Source: Alkalihalobacillus alcalophilus ATCC 27647 = CGMCC 1.3604 (GTDB lineage Bacteria; Bacillota; Bacilli; Bacillales; Bacillaceae_D). From it: DNA of 29,232 nucleotides. Positions 1 through 7,652 of this stretch are shown here, one piece after another. How positions within the stretch are numbered: the first letter of the stretch is position 1; each line of letters opens with the position of its first letter. The notes under the pieces are model-generated. The model saw only the letters and a list, made by a program, of their open reading frames with translations, was not told the DNA's origin and searched no databases. The translations under genes were made by a program, and so were the position numbers. The stretch covers positions 1 through 29,232 of the forward strand of contig NZ_ALPT02000054.1 in assembly GCF_000292245.2 (NCBI RefSeq), given 5' to 3'.

Positions 1-55
1 GCAAGCAAGCTGGAATACAATAAAATAAATGTTTAAAGCAAAAGTAGGTGTTGAT

Positions 56-187
56 ATGGAAAGTGAATTAACATACGGAATATTGATCGGAGTTGCTGTC
101 CTTATTGCTTTTAGCTTTTTACTTGGAATTTGGACGGAAGGTGGCGACACAACCGAACCAAATCCACTTTTTTCTTTTAATGTCTAA
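56..187 (+). CDS. Small single-pass membrane protein, 43 aa, function unknown
   Basis: An ATG follows an AGTAGGTG ribosome site and opens a 43-residue frame ending in TAA. Residues about 7-26 are a continuous hydrophobic stretch (GILIGVAVLIAFSFLLGIW), so one membrane helix is expected, followed by a short polar tail rich in Thr, Glu and Pro. The stop lies 17 bases before the next gene, which has its own strong ribosome site, so the two may be co-transcribed. I do not recognise the family. The hydrophobic pattern and ribosome site are visible; function is unknown. A spurious short frame is possible but less likely given the spacing to the next gene. Confidence 0.5.
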   Translation: MESELTYGILIGVAVLIAFSFLLGIWTEGGDTTEPNPLFSFNV

Positions 188-204
188 CAGGGGGAGGTCT
201 TATC

Positions 205-495
205 ATGTATGGCCAAGACCCATTCGGTTCCAACCCTTTTTTTAATCAGGGCCAAAAGAAGAAAGAGTCTTTTGATAAGAATAAATATAAGCTTTCTCCT
301 AATGAAATTGCTGTCATTACTGCTCTTTTAACAAAAGCATTAACGGTGCAATCGATCTTGATTGATCGTGAACAAACCGTTCAAATTTTATTAGAAGGTT
401 CCTTAAAAAAACGTTCAGAACTCGATAAATTAATCGATGAAATCCGCGATGTACCAATTGGCGATTTTATTGCATCGCTTTTAAATCAAAAATAA
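205..495 (+). CDS. Hypothetical protein, 96 aa, cytoplasmic
   Basis: The ATG is preceded by a strong GGGGGAGG ribosome site, 7 bases upstream. The protein begins with a Gly/Pro/Asn/Phe-rich segment (DPFGSNPFFNQGQKKK). After about residue 30 it becomes a mixed charged and aliphatic stretch that looks alpha-helical (SPNEIAVITALLTKALTVQ and LKKRSELDKLIDEIRDV). There is no signal peptide or membrane segment. A hairpin terminator begins inside the stop codon region and is shared with the convergent topB gene. I do not recognise the family. The short membrane-protein gene just upstream may form a two-gene unit with it. Confidence 0.75.
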   Translation: MYGQDPFGSNPFFNQGQKKKESFDKNKYKLSPNEIAVITALLTKALTVQSILIDREQTVQILLEGSLKKRSELDKLIDEIRDVPIGDFIASLLNQK

Positions 496-532
496 AGTGG
501 AATGAACGACTAATGAGTTCATTCCACTTTAT
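492..532. terminator. Bidirectional hairpin terminator
   Basis: A perfect 15-bp inverted repeat (ATAAAGTGGAATGAA at 492-506 and its complement at 518-532) has an 11-base loop. It lies between two convergent genes and carries A/T-rich flanks on both sides, so it can serve both the 96-residue gene and topB. Confidence 0.85.
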
Positions 533-539
533 TTTGGTG

Positions 540-2684
540 TTAAAAATCCATTTTCCAGCTAAAATAATCATTCTCTTTATTTTTTTCATAACTTAATTTT
601 GCATTGAATTTATTTCCATTTTTACTTGTTAATCCTTTGACATAAACAACCTGATCTTTTAATAAATTTTTGACCATTGTTTTTGTCGGTTTCTTTTTCA
701 TCGTTTGCAAAAACTTATCATTTTTCCAAATAACAAACTTACAACCATTTTTCCAATTGCTGCAGCCGAATCCTTTTTTTCCTTCAATAACGGGATGCTG
801 ACAAATCGGACATTTCCCTAATACGTCAGTGGAACTTGAAGATTTCGCTTCTACTTGTTGAATGATTTGGTCTTGACCCGCTTTAATTTTTTCTACTGAC
901 TCTTTTGTAAACTTATATATAAACGAAAGAAATTGTTGTTTAGTTACTTGTTGTTTTTCCATATCGTAAAGAGCTTTCTCGAGCTTTCCTGTAAACGTTA
1001 AGTTAAACAACTGTGGGATCGGAAATGTTTCTACAAGTTCTTTTCCTAAAGAAGTACAAGTTAACGTTTTTTTATTTGTTTGAATATAACCAACATCTTT
1101 TAGTTTTTTTATGGTATCCGCTCGTGTCGCAGGGGTCCCTATACTAAATCCAGACAACACTTCTTCTACTTCCTCTTCGTCTTCTTTTATATGCCTTCCA
1201 CACGTCTCCATTACTTTAAGTAACGTTTTCTCTGTATGTGGTTTTGGTGGCATCGTTTGATGTGTCGTTACATTACCTTTAACGACTGATACGATTTCAT
1301 CAAGTTGAACATTTGGAAGCAATGATTCTTTCGTTTCCATCTTCTCAACTTTTTTCCAGCCCTCTTTTAAAACCACTTTTCCTTTTGAAAAAAAGTGTCC
1401 CTTTAATTCCACTCCCAAGATTTTGGTTTCAATAATCGTTTCTTCATATTCAAAAAGAGGCATAAATTGCATCACAAAACGATTTTTTATCGCGCTATAT
1501 ACTTTTTGTTCATCTGGTGATAACGATTTTGGCTTCACATACGTCGGTATGATCGCACTATGACTTTCAACTTTCTGATTGTTAAATACTCTTTGGGATT
1601 TTTTAAATTGGATTTCTTCTTGGAAAGGGTAATCTGTTTTAACTTTTGATAAAACATGAGCTGCTTTGCTAACGAGGCTTTCATCCAAAGCGATACTTGA
1701 CGTTCGAGGATAGGTTATATATTTTTTTTCATACAACGATTGAGCGACCTTCAAGACTTTATCAGAAGTCCATCCAGAATATTTGCTCGTTATATACCCT
1801 TGTAAATTCGTTAAATTGAATAAAAAAGGTGGATATTCACGTTTATGATTTTTTTCCTTCTTAATAATTTTAGCCTTTTTTTCGGCAAGGCTGCTTTGTA
1901 TCTCAGTTAAGTATGCTTTTTGCTCAAATTGCTCTTTTTGTTTTTCCTTATATATCCCACTATATTTCTCTGCATTAGTTGTTTCAAAGGTAGCCTGTAG
2001 CTTAAAATAATCTTCCGGCTTAAATCGTTCTATTTCTTTATCCCGATCGTAGATAATTTTCAAAGTTGGCATGATAACTCGTCCAATATTAAGAGCTTTG
2101 CCACGCCCCTTTTGATATTTTAATGTCGCAACAGAAGTTAAATTAATACCTATCAACCAATCGGCCCATTGCCTGCTAACTCCTGCATCTTGTAACGGCC
2201 TAAGCTTATCATTTAGTTCTAAATTCTGTAGACCATTCAGGACTTCTTCTTCTGTCCATTCATTCAATAATAAGCGTTTGACTGATTTATTTGTTCCTTT
2301 GTGATAAATAATACTATCGCCAATAATTTGTCCTTCCCGGTCATAATCACAAGCAGAAATAATCTCTGTTACATCGCGCCGATTCATTAATCGTTGAATC
2401 GTTTTAAATTGTTTCGCTGCTCCAGGATCTGATTTCTCCCTATTCTTCGGATTGGACTTAACCTTATATTGAAAGGATGTCGGTAAAAACGGGAAATTCT
2501 CCATTTTCCATATTTTCATTTTCTCCTCATAATCCTTAGCATCATACAACTGTAATAAATGACCAAAAGCCCACGTAATGACATAATCTTGTCCTTCAAA
2601 ATAACCATCTTGTTTTGTCCGAATCTTAAGTGCATCGGCAATATTTTTCGCTACAGACGGTTTCTCCGTGAGGATTAATTTCAA
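540..2684 (-). CDS. topB: DNA topoisomerase III (type IA)
   Basis: A type IA topoisomerase that nicks and passes single DNA strands and helps resolve recombination and late replication intermediates. The N-terminal Toprim domain shows LILTEKPSVAK and the acidic DYDRE motif (Asp 113 and Asp 115). The active-site tyrosine is Tyr 325 in YITYPRTSS. The C-terminus carries a zinc-finger-like repeat (CPICQHPVIEGKKGFGC), as in Bacillus TopB, and the length of 714 codons is typical. The frame opens further upstream at a GTG (2693), but that codon abuts the AAAGG ribosome site. The TTG at 2684 sits 10 bases after AAAGG and gives the family's usual start, M-K-L-I-L-T-E-K. The gene is monocistronic and converges on a shared terminator at 492-532. 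Confidence 0.95.
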   Translation of the reverse strand: MKLILTEKPSVAKNIADALKIRTKQDGYFEGQDYVITWAFGHLLQLYDAKDYEEKMKIWKMENFPFLPTSFQYKVKSNPKNREKSDPGAAKQFKTIQRLMNRRDVTEIISACDYDREGQIIGDSIIYHKGTNKSVKRLLLNEWTEEEVLNGLQNLELNDKLRPLQDAGVSRQWADWLIGINLTSVATLKYQKGRGKALNIGRVIMPTLKIIYDRDKEIERFKPEDYFKLQATFETTNAEKYSGIYKEKQKEQFEQKAYLTEIQSSLAEKKAKIIKKEKNHKREYPPFLFNLTNLQGYITSKYSGWTSDKVLKVAQSLYEKKYITYPRTSSIALDESLVSKAAHVLSKVKTDYPFQEEIQFKKSQRVFNNQKVESHSAIIPTYVKPKSLSPDEQKVYSAIKNRFVMQFMPLFEYEETIIETKILGVELKGHFFSKGKVVLKEGWKKVEKMETKESLLPNVQLDEIVSVVKGNVTTHQTMPPKPHTEKTLLKVMETCGRHIKEDEEEVEEVLSGFSIGTPATRADTIKKLKDVGYIQTNKKTLTCTSLGKELVETFPIPQLFNLTFTGKLEKALYDMEKQQVTKQQFLSFIYKFTKESVEKIKAGQDQIIQQVEAKSSSSTDVLGKCPICQHPVIEGKKGFGCSNWKNGCKFVIWKNDKFLQTMKKKPTKTMVKNLLKDQVVYVKGLTSKNGNKFNAKLSYEKNKENDYFSWKMDF

Positions 2685-2794
2685 ATTTATCACATCCTTT
2701 CATCTACCTTCGATCATACGTTTAGATGAGCCAAACATCAAGAATAATTATGGAAAAAAAGAAAACTTCCCCTTCTTTGCTTAACATATAAAAA

Positions 2795-2823
2795 AGAAGC
2801 TGTCCCAAAATAGAGCAGCTTCT
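2795..2823 (-). terminator. Minus-strand hairpin terminator
   Basis: The inverted repeat AGAAGCTG (2795-2802) / CAGCTTCT (2816-2823) is followed on the minus strand by a run of six T. It stands 60 bases after the stop of the 27-residue membrane peptide gene and supports that gene being a real transcription unit upstream of topB. Confidence 0.7.
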
Positions 2824-2882
2824 CCAATGATATTCATTTTATCTATATTTACGAAAGCTTCCACTTTCATTTTGGAATCATT

Positions 2883-2966
2883 TTAAATGCCCGCAATAAA
2901 AATTAAACTTACAGTTCCTACTATAAATAAGACAGAAAGAGTTTTTACCATTTTTCCTTGTGCCAT
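2883..2966 (-). CDS. 27-aa membrane peptide, function unknown
   Basis: On the minus strand an ATG 5 bases after a GGGGGGAAAAGG ribosome site opens 27 codons and a TAA stop. The peptide starts MAQGKMVK and then has one uninterrupted hydrophobic stretch to the end (TLSVLFIVGTVSLIFIAGI), so it is a single transmembrane helix with a short positively charged N-terminus. A hairpin with a T run follows 60 bases downstream. The arrangement of strong ribosome site, compact frame and own terminator argues for a translated small protein. Small membrane subunits of cytochrome bd or KdpF look superficially similar, but no partner genes are nearby, so I do not assign one. Confidence 0.55.
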   Translation of the reverse strand: MAQGKMVKTLSVLFIVGTVSLIFIAGI

Positions 2967-3336
2967 TACCTTTTCCCCCCTAATGCACGATCAAAGACTA
3001 TTATATAAACTTATTTATAAAAAATGAATCCTTTATTTAAATTTTTTATGAAAAATTGTTTAATTATAAACCCAACAAAGGAATAATAAGGGGAATCTAG
3101 TCTTACACCCTATTATTTCACTGACATCACTGAAGAAAAAAAGTTCCTCACATGTTCAATCAAATAAAAAAGAGTGTTTCACTAGGTTAAATATGTGAGA
3201 ATATATAGTTGTTCAATTTTATATCCTTTGATATGATGACGATATTAAAAAGATCTTTACGATCCATTAAATAAGCTTAATTAATTCATTTTTGAGTGTC
3301 GCGAAGTCTTTTCCCACTTAAAGGAGTCCTAATAAG
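2967..3336. other. Divergent intergenic region
   Basis: These 370 bases separate the minus-strand 27-residue peptide gene from coaA. The stretch is very A/T-rich. It holds the coaA promoter at 3209-3237 and about 93 bases of coaA leader. I see no open frame with a ribosome site and no convincing RNA fold. Confidence 0.6.
3209..3237 (+). promoter_or_regulatory. SigA-type promoter of coaA
   Basis: TTGTTC (3209-3214) is followed after exactly 17 bases by TATGAT (3232-3237). Spacing is ideal and each hexamer is close to the housekeeping consensus. The start of transcription would fall near 3244, giving a leader of about 93 bases before coaA. Confidence 0.6.
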
Positions 3337-4290
3337 ATGACAATAAATTTGACTATGAAATCAACTGAAGCCTATAGCCACTTTAATCGGCAAGAGTGGT
3401 CTGCCTTAGCTAAACCAAAACAGGCTGCGTTATCCAAACAAGAAATCGAACTTATGCAAGGGATAGATCAAATCATTTCCCCTGATGAAGTTACCGATAT
3501 TTATTTGCCCTTATCTCATATGCTCTATATTCAAATGACTCATTCCATGAATCTTCATCATGAAATGAACTTATTTTTAAACCGAACAACTAAAAAAGTT
3601 CCTTTTGTCATCGGGATTGCTGGAAGCGTTTCAGTTGGAAAGAGTACGACCGCCCGTTTAATTCAGGCATTAATTTCACAATGGCCGACAAAACCAAAAG
3701 TCGATTTAGTGACGACCGATGGGTTTTTATTACCTAATGCAACGCTAAATGCTCGTAATTTGATGAAAAAAAAGGGCTTTCCTGAGAGCTATGACATCGA
3801 ACGTTTAATTCATTTTTTAACTGATTTAAAATCTGGCTCCGCTTACATGGAAGTTCCGATGTATTCCCATTTAACTTATGATCGTTTACAAAACGAAGTA
3901 CAAAAGGTTGAAGAACCAGATGTTGTCATTGTAGAAGGGATTAATGTTCTTCAAGTGAATAAAAAGAAGTCCAATATTCCAGAGGTATTCGTCTCCGATT
4001 TTTTTGACTACTCTATTTACGTGGATGCCGATGAAATGAATATTAAACAATGGTATATTGAACGCTTTAAATTATTACAAAACACAGCATTCCAAGATCC
4101 CTCTTCCTATTTCCACCGTTACCGTGACTTATCACCAACAGAAGCGGTAGCCTTTGCAACAGACATTTGGAATACAGTTAATAAAGTAAACTTAGAAAAA
4201 AACATTAAACCGACCAAATATCGAGCAAATATGATTTTGAAAAAAGGACCTGGCCACCGCGTTAGTGATATTCAAATAAAGAAGACGTAA
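3337..4290 (+). CDS. coaA: Pantothenate kinase, type I
   Basis: Catalyses ATP-dependent phosphorylation of pantothenate, the first committed step of coenzyme A synthesis, in the cytoplasm. The Walker A loop is GSVSVGKST at residues 96-104. Further family signatures are TTDGFLLPN, KGFPESYD and VIVEGINVLQ. The 317-residue length is that of bacterial type I kinases. The ATG is preceded by AAAGGAG. The gene stands alone between the promoter at 3209-3237 and a strong terminator at 4322-4358. Type I enzymes are usually feedback-inhibited by CoA, but nothing in the sequence tests that here. All expected motifs are intact, so the assignment is firm. Confidence 0.95.
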   Translation: MTINLTMKSTEAYSHFNRQEWSALAKPKQAALSKQEIELMQGIDQIISPDEVTDIYLPLSHMLYIQMTHSMNLHHEMNLFLNRTTKKVPFVIGIAGSVSVGKSTTARLIQALISQWPTKPKVDLVTTDGFLLPNATLNARNLMKKKGFPESYDIERLIHFLTDLKSGSAYMEVPMYSHLTYDRLQNEVQKVEEPDVVIVEGINVLQVNKKKSNIPEVFVSDFFDYSIYVDADEMNIKQWYIERFKLLQNTAFQDPSSYFHRYRDLSPTEAVAFATDIWNTVNKVNLEKNIKPTKYRANMILKKGPGHRVSDIQIKKT

Positions 4291-4321
4291 CATTTAATAA
4301 ACAGTTGTTTAAACCAACAAA

Positions 4322-4358
4322 AAAGAGACAAGTAGTCGTCATAACTACTTGTCTCTTT
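4322..4358. terminator. Bidirectional hairpin terminator
   Basis: A perfect 15-bp stem (AAAGAGACAAGTAGT at 4322-4336, complement at 4344-4358) with a 7-base loop lies between the convergent coaA and carboxypeptidase genes. A and T runs flank both sides. Confidence 0.88.
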
Positions 4359-4385
4359 AAAAGACTTATCTATCCTATTTATGTT

Positions 4386-5510
4386 CTATTTAAATGAAAA
4401 TAATTGAACCAAAAAGTCAAACATGCGGCCCAAAATGCCTTTTGATTCGGCTGCTTCTAGGTCGATTTCAGCTTTTGTCTGAACAGGTTCAACATCAACG
4501 GTCTTTAAATCGACTCTTTTAATCGTGCGGTCTTCTTGTCCTTTTATTTCTAATTGATTACGTTGGTTTACTTCATAATCTACGCTTTCATCTAATAGCT
4601 GAGTAAAATAAAGATCCTTCTCTAAAAAGAGCTCTTCTCCATCCTCCCCCTGAAAACGTTTATCTTCTGGAAGCATTTTTGTATGATAGTTTTCAAACCC
4701 ATAATTTAATAATTTCATCGTATCTTGATAAGCCATTTTTGCATTCGGTGCTTTTAATGTAACGGCAATAAATTCTTGATTATCACGCTCAGCTGAAGTG
4801 ACCAAAGTATAGCCTGACTGACTAACAAAGCCATTTTTTACACCTGTCGTCCCTTCATAATCCCATAATAATCGATGATGGTTATAAATAGTCGTTTCCC
4901 AACCTTCTCCTAACCATTCTAATTCTTTAGTACTGACAATCTCACGAAAGGTTTCATTTTTCATTGCATATTGTGTAATCCTAGCCATATCTAGTGCCGT
5001 TGTATAATGTTCTTCATCAAATAGACCATGCGGATTCGTAAAGTTGGTATTTACAGTCCCAATTTCTTCAGTCACAAATTCATTCATCCGTTTGGCGAAC
5101 GCTTCCTCACTGCCATCAAAATGCTCAGCAATTGCCGTGCCTGCATCATTACCTGAATTAATTAATAACCCTTGAACAAGCTTTTTTAACGTTACTTCTT
5201 CATCTTCTAATAAATACACCCTTGTCCCAATTACTTCCGTTGCTTCCTTACTAATCGTTACTATGTCATCTAGATTCCCTTGCTCAATCGCGATAATACC
5301 GGTAATGATTTTTGTAATACTAGCGGGATACATTTTTTGTGTAGAAAATTGCTCATATACGAGATCACCACTTGTTTGGTCGATTAATAATGCAACTTCA
5401 CTATTTAACTGAAATGGTTTATTCGATTCTGCTTTTACGCCATTCCCATATATAAAGAAAGTGGAAAGACAAGCTACAATCATCAACTGTTTCATTATCC
5501 GCGTAACCAA
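4386..5510 (-). CDS. Secreted D-alanyl-D-alanine carboxypeptidase (DacF-like, low-molecular-weight PBP)
   Basis: A serine-type penicillin-binding protein of the S11 family that trims the terminal D-Ala from peptidoglycan stem peptides outside the membrane. The serine-lysine motif is SITK (residues 64-67 from the TTG start) and the second motif is SGN (119-121). At the third motif the usual KTG reads KNG (225-227) within TTGVKNGFVSQSGYTLV. A signal sequence precedes mature ESNKPF. The C-terminal quarter resembles the PBP5-type beta domain and ends in a hydrophobic helix (FDFLVQLFSF) that could anchor it. The frame extends to 5540, but TTG at 5510 is the start correctly spaced from an AGGGGGA ribosome site. 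The gene could correspond to dacF or another paralogue, so I leave the symbol blank. Confidence 0.9.
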   Translation of the reverse strand: MVTRIMKQLMIVACLSTFFIYGNGVKAESNKPFQLNSEVALLIDQTSGDLVYEQFSTQKMYPASITKIITGIIAIEQGNLDDIVTISKEATEVIGTRVYLLEDEEVTLKKLVQGLLINSGNDAGTAIAEHFDGSEEAFAKRMNEFVTEEIGTVNTNFTNPHGLFDEEHYTTALDMARITQYAMKNETFREIVSTKELEWLGEGWETTIYNHHRLLWDYEGTTGVKNGFVSQSGYTLVTSAERDNQEFIAVTLKAPNAKMAYQDTMKLLNYGFENYHTKMLPEDKRFQGEDGEELFLEKDLYFTQLLDESVDYEVNQRNQLEIKGQEDRTIKRVDLKTVDVEPVQTKAEIDLEAAESKGILGRMFDFLVQLFSFK

Positions 5511-5640
5511 CAGAAGTCCCCCTAAAAAAAGATCTATCAATTAACTAGGTTAAAAGATAGAAATTACACAACGATAACAGTAAAATTACAATCCGATTAC
5601 AATTAGGTTAAAAGGTACTAAATCTTTAGAACCATAATAA

Positions 5641-5663
5641 AAACCCCACTAAAAGTGAGGTTT
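5641..5663 (-). terminator. Minus-strand terminator of the CAP gene
   Basis: Read on the minus strand, AAACCTCACT and AGTGGGGTTT pair over 10 positions with one G-U and a 3-base loop, followed by a T-rich tail. It starts 10 bases after the stop of the CAP-domain gene. Confidence 0.75.
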
Positions 5664-5673
5664 TTTGGGTATA

Positions 5674-6609
5674 TTACCCTTTAAATAGTTGAACGAACAT
5701 TTTTCCGTAAGGGCCGCCATCAATGATTCCAATTCCTACTTCTGTGTAGTTAGAGTTTAAGATGTTTTCACGGTGACCTTGTGAGTTCATTAGAGCTTGA
5801 TGAGCTGCTCCAACTGTTTGGTTCCCTGCAAGGTTCTCACCAGCTGTACGATAAGACACACCAAAATGTTGTAGCATATCAAAAGGTGAACCATATGTTG
5901 GTGATTGGTGATCAAAGTAATTGTTGTCAATCATATCTTGAGCTTTAACACGAGCAACTTTTGTTAACTCTTCATTAATTTTTAATGGAGCTAGCCCTCT
6001 TTGTTGACGCTCTTGGTTAACTAAATCAACCATTTGTTGCTCTTCAGCAGAAACAGAAGCTTTTTGCTCTTGCTCTTCTGGTTGTTCTTCAATTGTTGGT
6101 TGTTCTTCTTTAGGTTGCTCTACTTCTGGTTGTGGTTCTGGTTGTTTCTCTTCTTCTGGCTTAGGTGCTACTTCTTGCTCTGGTTGCTTTTCTTCTTCAG
6201 GTTGAACTTCTTCTTTTGGCTCTTCCACTTCTGGTTGTGGTTCTGGTTGTGGAGTAGTTTCTTCTTTTTCAGGTTGTGGAGCTACTTCTTCTTTTGGCTC
6301 TTCTTGCTCTTGCTCTGGTTTAGGGTCTGGAGTTTCTACTTGAACCGGTGCATTTGGTTTTTCAAATCCATCAATAAAGAAGAATTTTTTCCAAGCAAAT
6401 GCTTCTACTTGATACCCGTTCAGAATCTGAGCAATTTTGGACTCAGCCCATTTTGATACTTCTTCACTATTAATATTAAGAGAGTTAACATAAGTAACTT
6501 CCTTTTTTACATCTGTAGTGAATGGTTTATAATGAGCATCTGCTTGTGCAGAAAACCCTGAGACAGCAATCGCTGCTGCCAAAAATGTCGTTGCTATGAC
6601 TTTTTTCAT
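5674..6609 (-). CDS. Secreted CAP/SCP-domain protein with acidic Pro-Glu linker (YkwD-like)
   Basis: An exported 311-residue protein. The start is the ATG at 6609, which follows AGGAGG by 9 bases; the frame runs up to 6639 but that codon has no ribosome site. A classical signal peptide (MKKVIATTFLAAAIAVSGFSA) ends near AQADA. Residues about 85-190 are a low-complexity linker built from Pro, Glu, Gln and Lys, with repeated PEPQPEVE and KPEEEKQPE blocks. The last 120 residues are a CAP domain with LVNQERQQRGLAPL, FDHQSPTYGSPFDML, AGENLAGNQT and HRENILN, as in B. subtilis YkwD. The biochemical role of bacterial CAP proteins is poorly known; wall association is an inference. The strongly acidic linker fits secretion by an alkaliphile. 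Confidence 0.9.
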   Translation of the reverse strand: MKKVIATTFLAAAIAVSGFSAQADAHYKPFTTDVKKEVTYVNSLNINSEEVSKWAESKIAQILNGYQVEAFAWKKFFFIDGFEKPNAPVQVETPDPKPEQEQEEPKEEVAPQPEKEETTPQPEPQPEVEEPKEEVQPEEEKQPEQEVAPKPEEEKQPEPQPEVEQPKEEQPTIEEQPEEQEQKASVSAEEQQMVDLVNQERQQRGLAPLKINEELTKVARVKAQDMIDNNYFDHQSPTYGSPFDMLQHFGVSYRTAGENLAGNQTVGAAHQALMNSQGHRENILNSNYTEVGIGIIDGGPYGKMFVQLFKG

Positions 6610-7031
6610 TTCTGAAAACCTCCTGAAATTTTGTTTCATTTGTCTTGCATGAGTTGAATATTAGCATAGTTTTTTAGAAGTTGACTATGGAAAAAGATTC
6701 ATATTTTCAGAGGTTGTTTTAGAAATATTTCAAGGCTTCTTTTCTTAGAAATCCATTCACCGCACAGCTTAATCATTTATTTGACTAAAGAAAAAGTCAG
6801 AAAGCTTCGCTGACCGTTAACGTTATGTTACGAAAACGTAATAATCGGTATGAAATTGTAAAAAAGTAGATTGAGAAGTATCATGACCTATAATAGCCCT
6901 CTTTTTAGGAGGGATTGGAAATTATTACGTCAGTTGTCTTACTATTATTTATGGTAGGCTAGACTTTGATTGTCATAGTTTTGTTTCTAATTATGGCAAC
7001 TACTCTACTATTTATTAGGAGGACTTATTTC
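6610..7031. other. Divergent intergenic region with a possible leader
   Basis: The stretch separates the CAP gene from the LysM hydrolase. It contains a palindrome TTACG-AAAA-CGTAA (6828-6841) that could be an operator. A TATAAT follows at 6889-6894 with no good -35. An AGGAGG-like site occurs at 6907-6912, more than 100 bases before the real start and its own AGGAGG. The bases between the two sites can encode a 15-residue hydrophobic peptide from a TTG (6915-6962), but that TTG is too close to the upstream AGGAGG, so I do not call it. Confidence 0.4.
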
Positions 7032-7619
7032 ATGAAGAAATTAATGATTACTTTAACAGCCGCTTTTTCATTTGCTTTATTGTATTCAAATGATGCCCAT
7101 GCAGCTGGAACACACCAAGTGAAAGCCGGAGAAAGTTTATACCTTATCGGTCAACAGTATGGGGTTTCCGTACAAGCTTTAAGAGAAGCGAATGAAAAAA
7201 CGGGTGACATGATTTTTACTGGAGAGACATTAGCTATTCCTAGTTCTATTAGTGCAGCTGAAAAAGATTTACTTGCTAGATTAGTCCGTGCAGAGGCTGA
7301 AGGTGAACCTTATGCTGGAAAAGTTGCCGTGGCGACTGTTGTTTTAAACCGTGTAGCTCACCAAGATTTCCCTAATACGATAACAGGTGTTATCCAAGAG
7401 GTTACTCCAAGTGGGCATTATGCTTTTTCACCATATATGAATGGGGAAATTAATAAAGCTGCTGATGCTGAATCTGTTAGAGCCGTTAACGAAGCACTCG
7501 CTTTTAATGGAAAAGGACAAGGTTCGCTTTTCTTCTATAATCCAACAACAGCAACCAACCACTGGAATGCAACAAGAACAGAAACAATCCGTATTGGCGA
7601 CCACGTCTTTTCAAAATAA
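7032..7619 (+). CDS. LysM-containing SleB/CwlJ-type cell-wall hydrolase (YkvT-like)
   Basis: A secreted peptidoglycan hydrolase of 195 residues. The ATG at 7032 follows TAGGAGGA by 8 bases; the frame extends upstream to 6966 without support. After a signal peptide ending near DAHA comes one LysM repeat (residues 26-70, HQVKAGESLYLIGQQYGVS), which binds glycan chains. A Hydrolase_2 domain follows, with LLARLVRAEAEGEPYAGKVA holding the likely catalytic glutamate, then VVLNRV and SLFFYNPTTATNHW. This is the family of SleB, CwlJ and YkvT, lytic enzymes of cortex and cell wall. SleB itself has a different N-terminal binding domain, so YkvT is the better comparison. A perfect terminator follows. 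Confidence 0.88.
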   Translation: MKKLMITLTAAFSFALLYSNDAHAAGTHQVKAGESLYLIGQQYGVSVQALREANEKTGDMIFTGETLAIPSSISAAEKDLLARLVRAEAEGEPYAGKVAVATVVLNRVAHQDFPNTITGVIQEVTPSGHYAFSPYMNGEINKAADAESVRAVNEALAFNGKGQGSLFFYNPTTATNHWNATRTETIRIGDHVFSK

Positions 7620-7630
7620 CTTAATAAAAA

Positions 7631-7650
7631 AATCCAGCAAATGCTGGATT
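7631..7650. terminator. Hairpin terminator
   Basis: AATCCAGCA (7631-7639) and TGCTGGATT (7642-7650) form a perfect 9-bp stem with a 2-base loop, flanked by an A run and a T run. It closes the LysM hydrolase gene and, in the other direction, the acetyltransferase gene. Confidence 0.85.
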
Positions 7651-7652
7651 TT

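Noticed and set aside
1..36. Possible C-terminal end of an upstream gene (reading ASKLEYNKINV then stop)
   Set aside because: Too short to tell from chance, since all three frames are open for several codons at the edge.
6034..6456. Forward open frame of 140 codons rich in Phe, Leu and Trp
   Set aside because: It is the complement of the Pro/Glu repeat of the CAP gene; the composition is an artefact of the repeat and there is no ribosome site.
6915..6962. 15-residue hydrophobic leader peptide
   Set aside because: Its TTG start is only about 2 bases from the AGGAGG-like site, too close for normal initiation.
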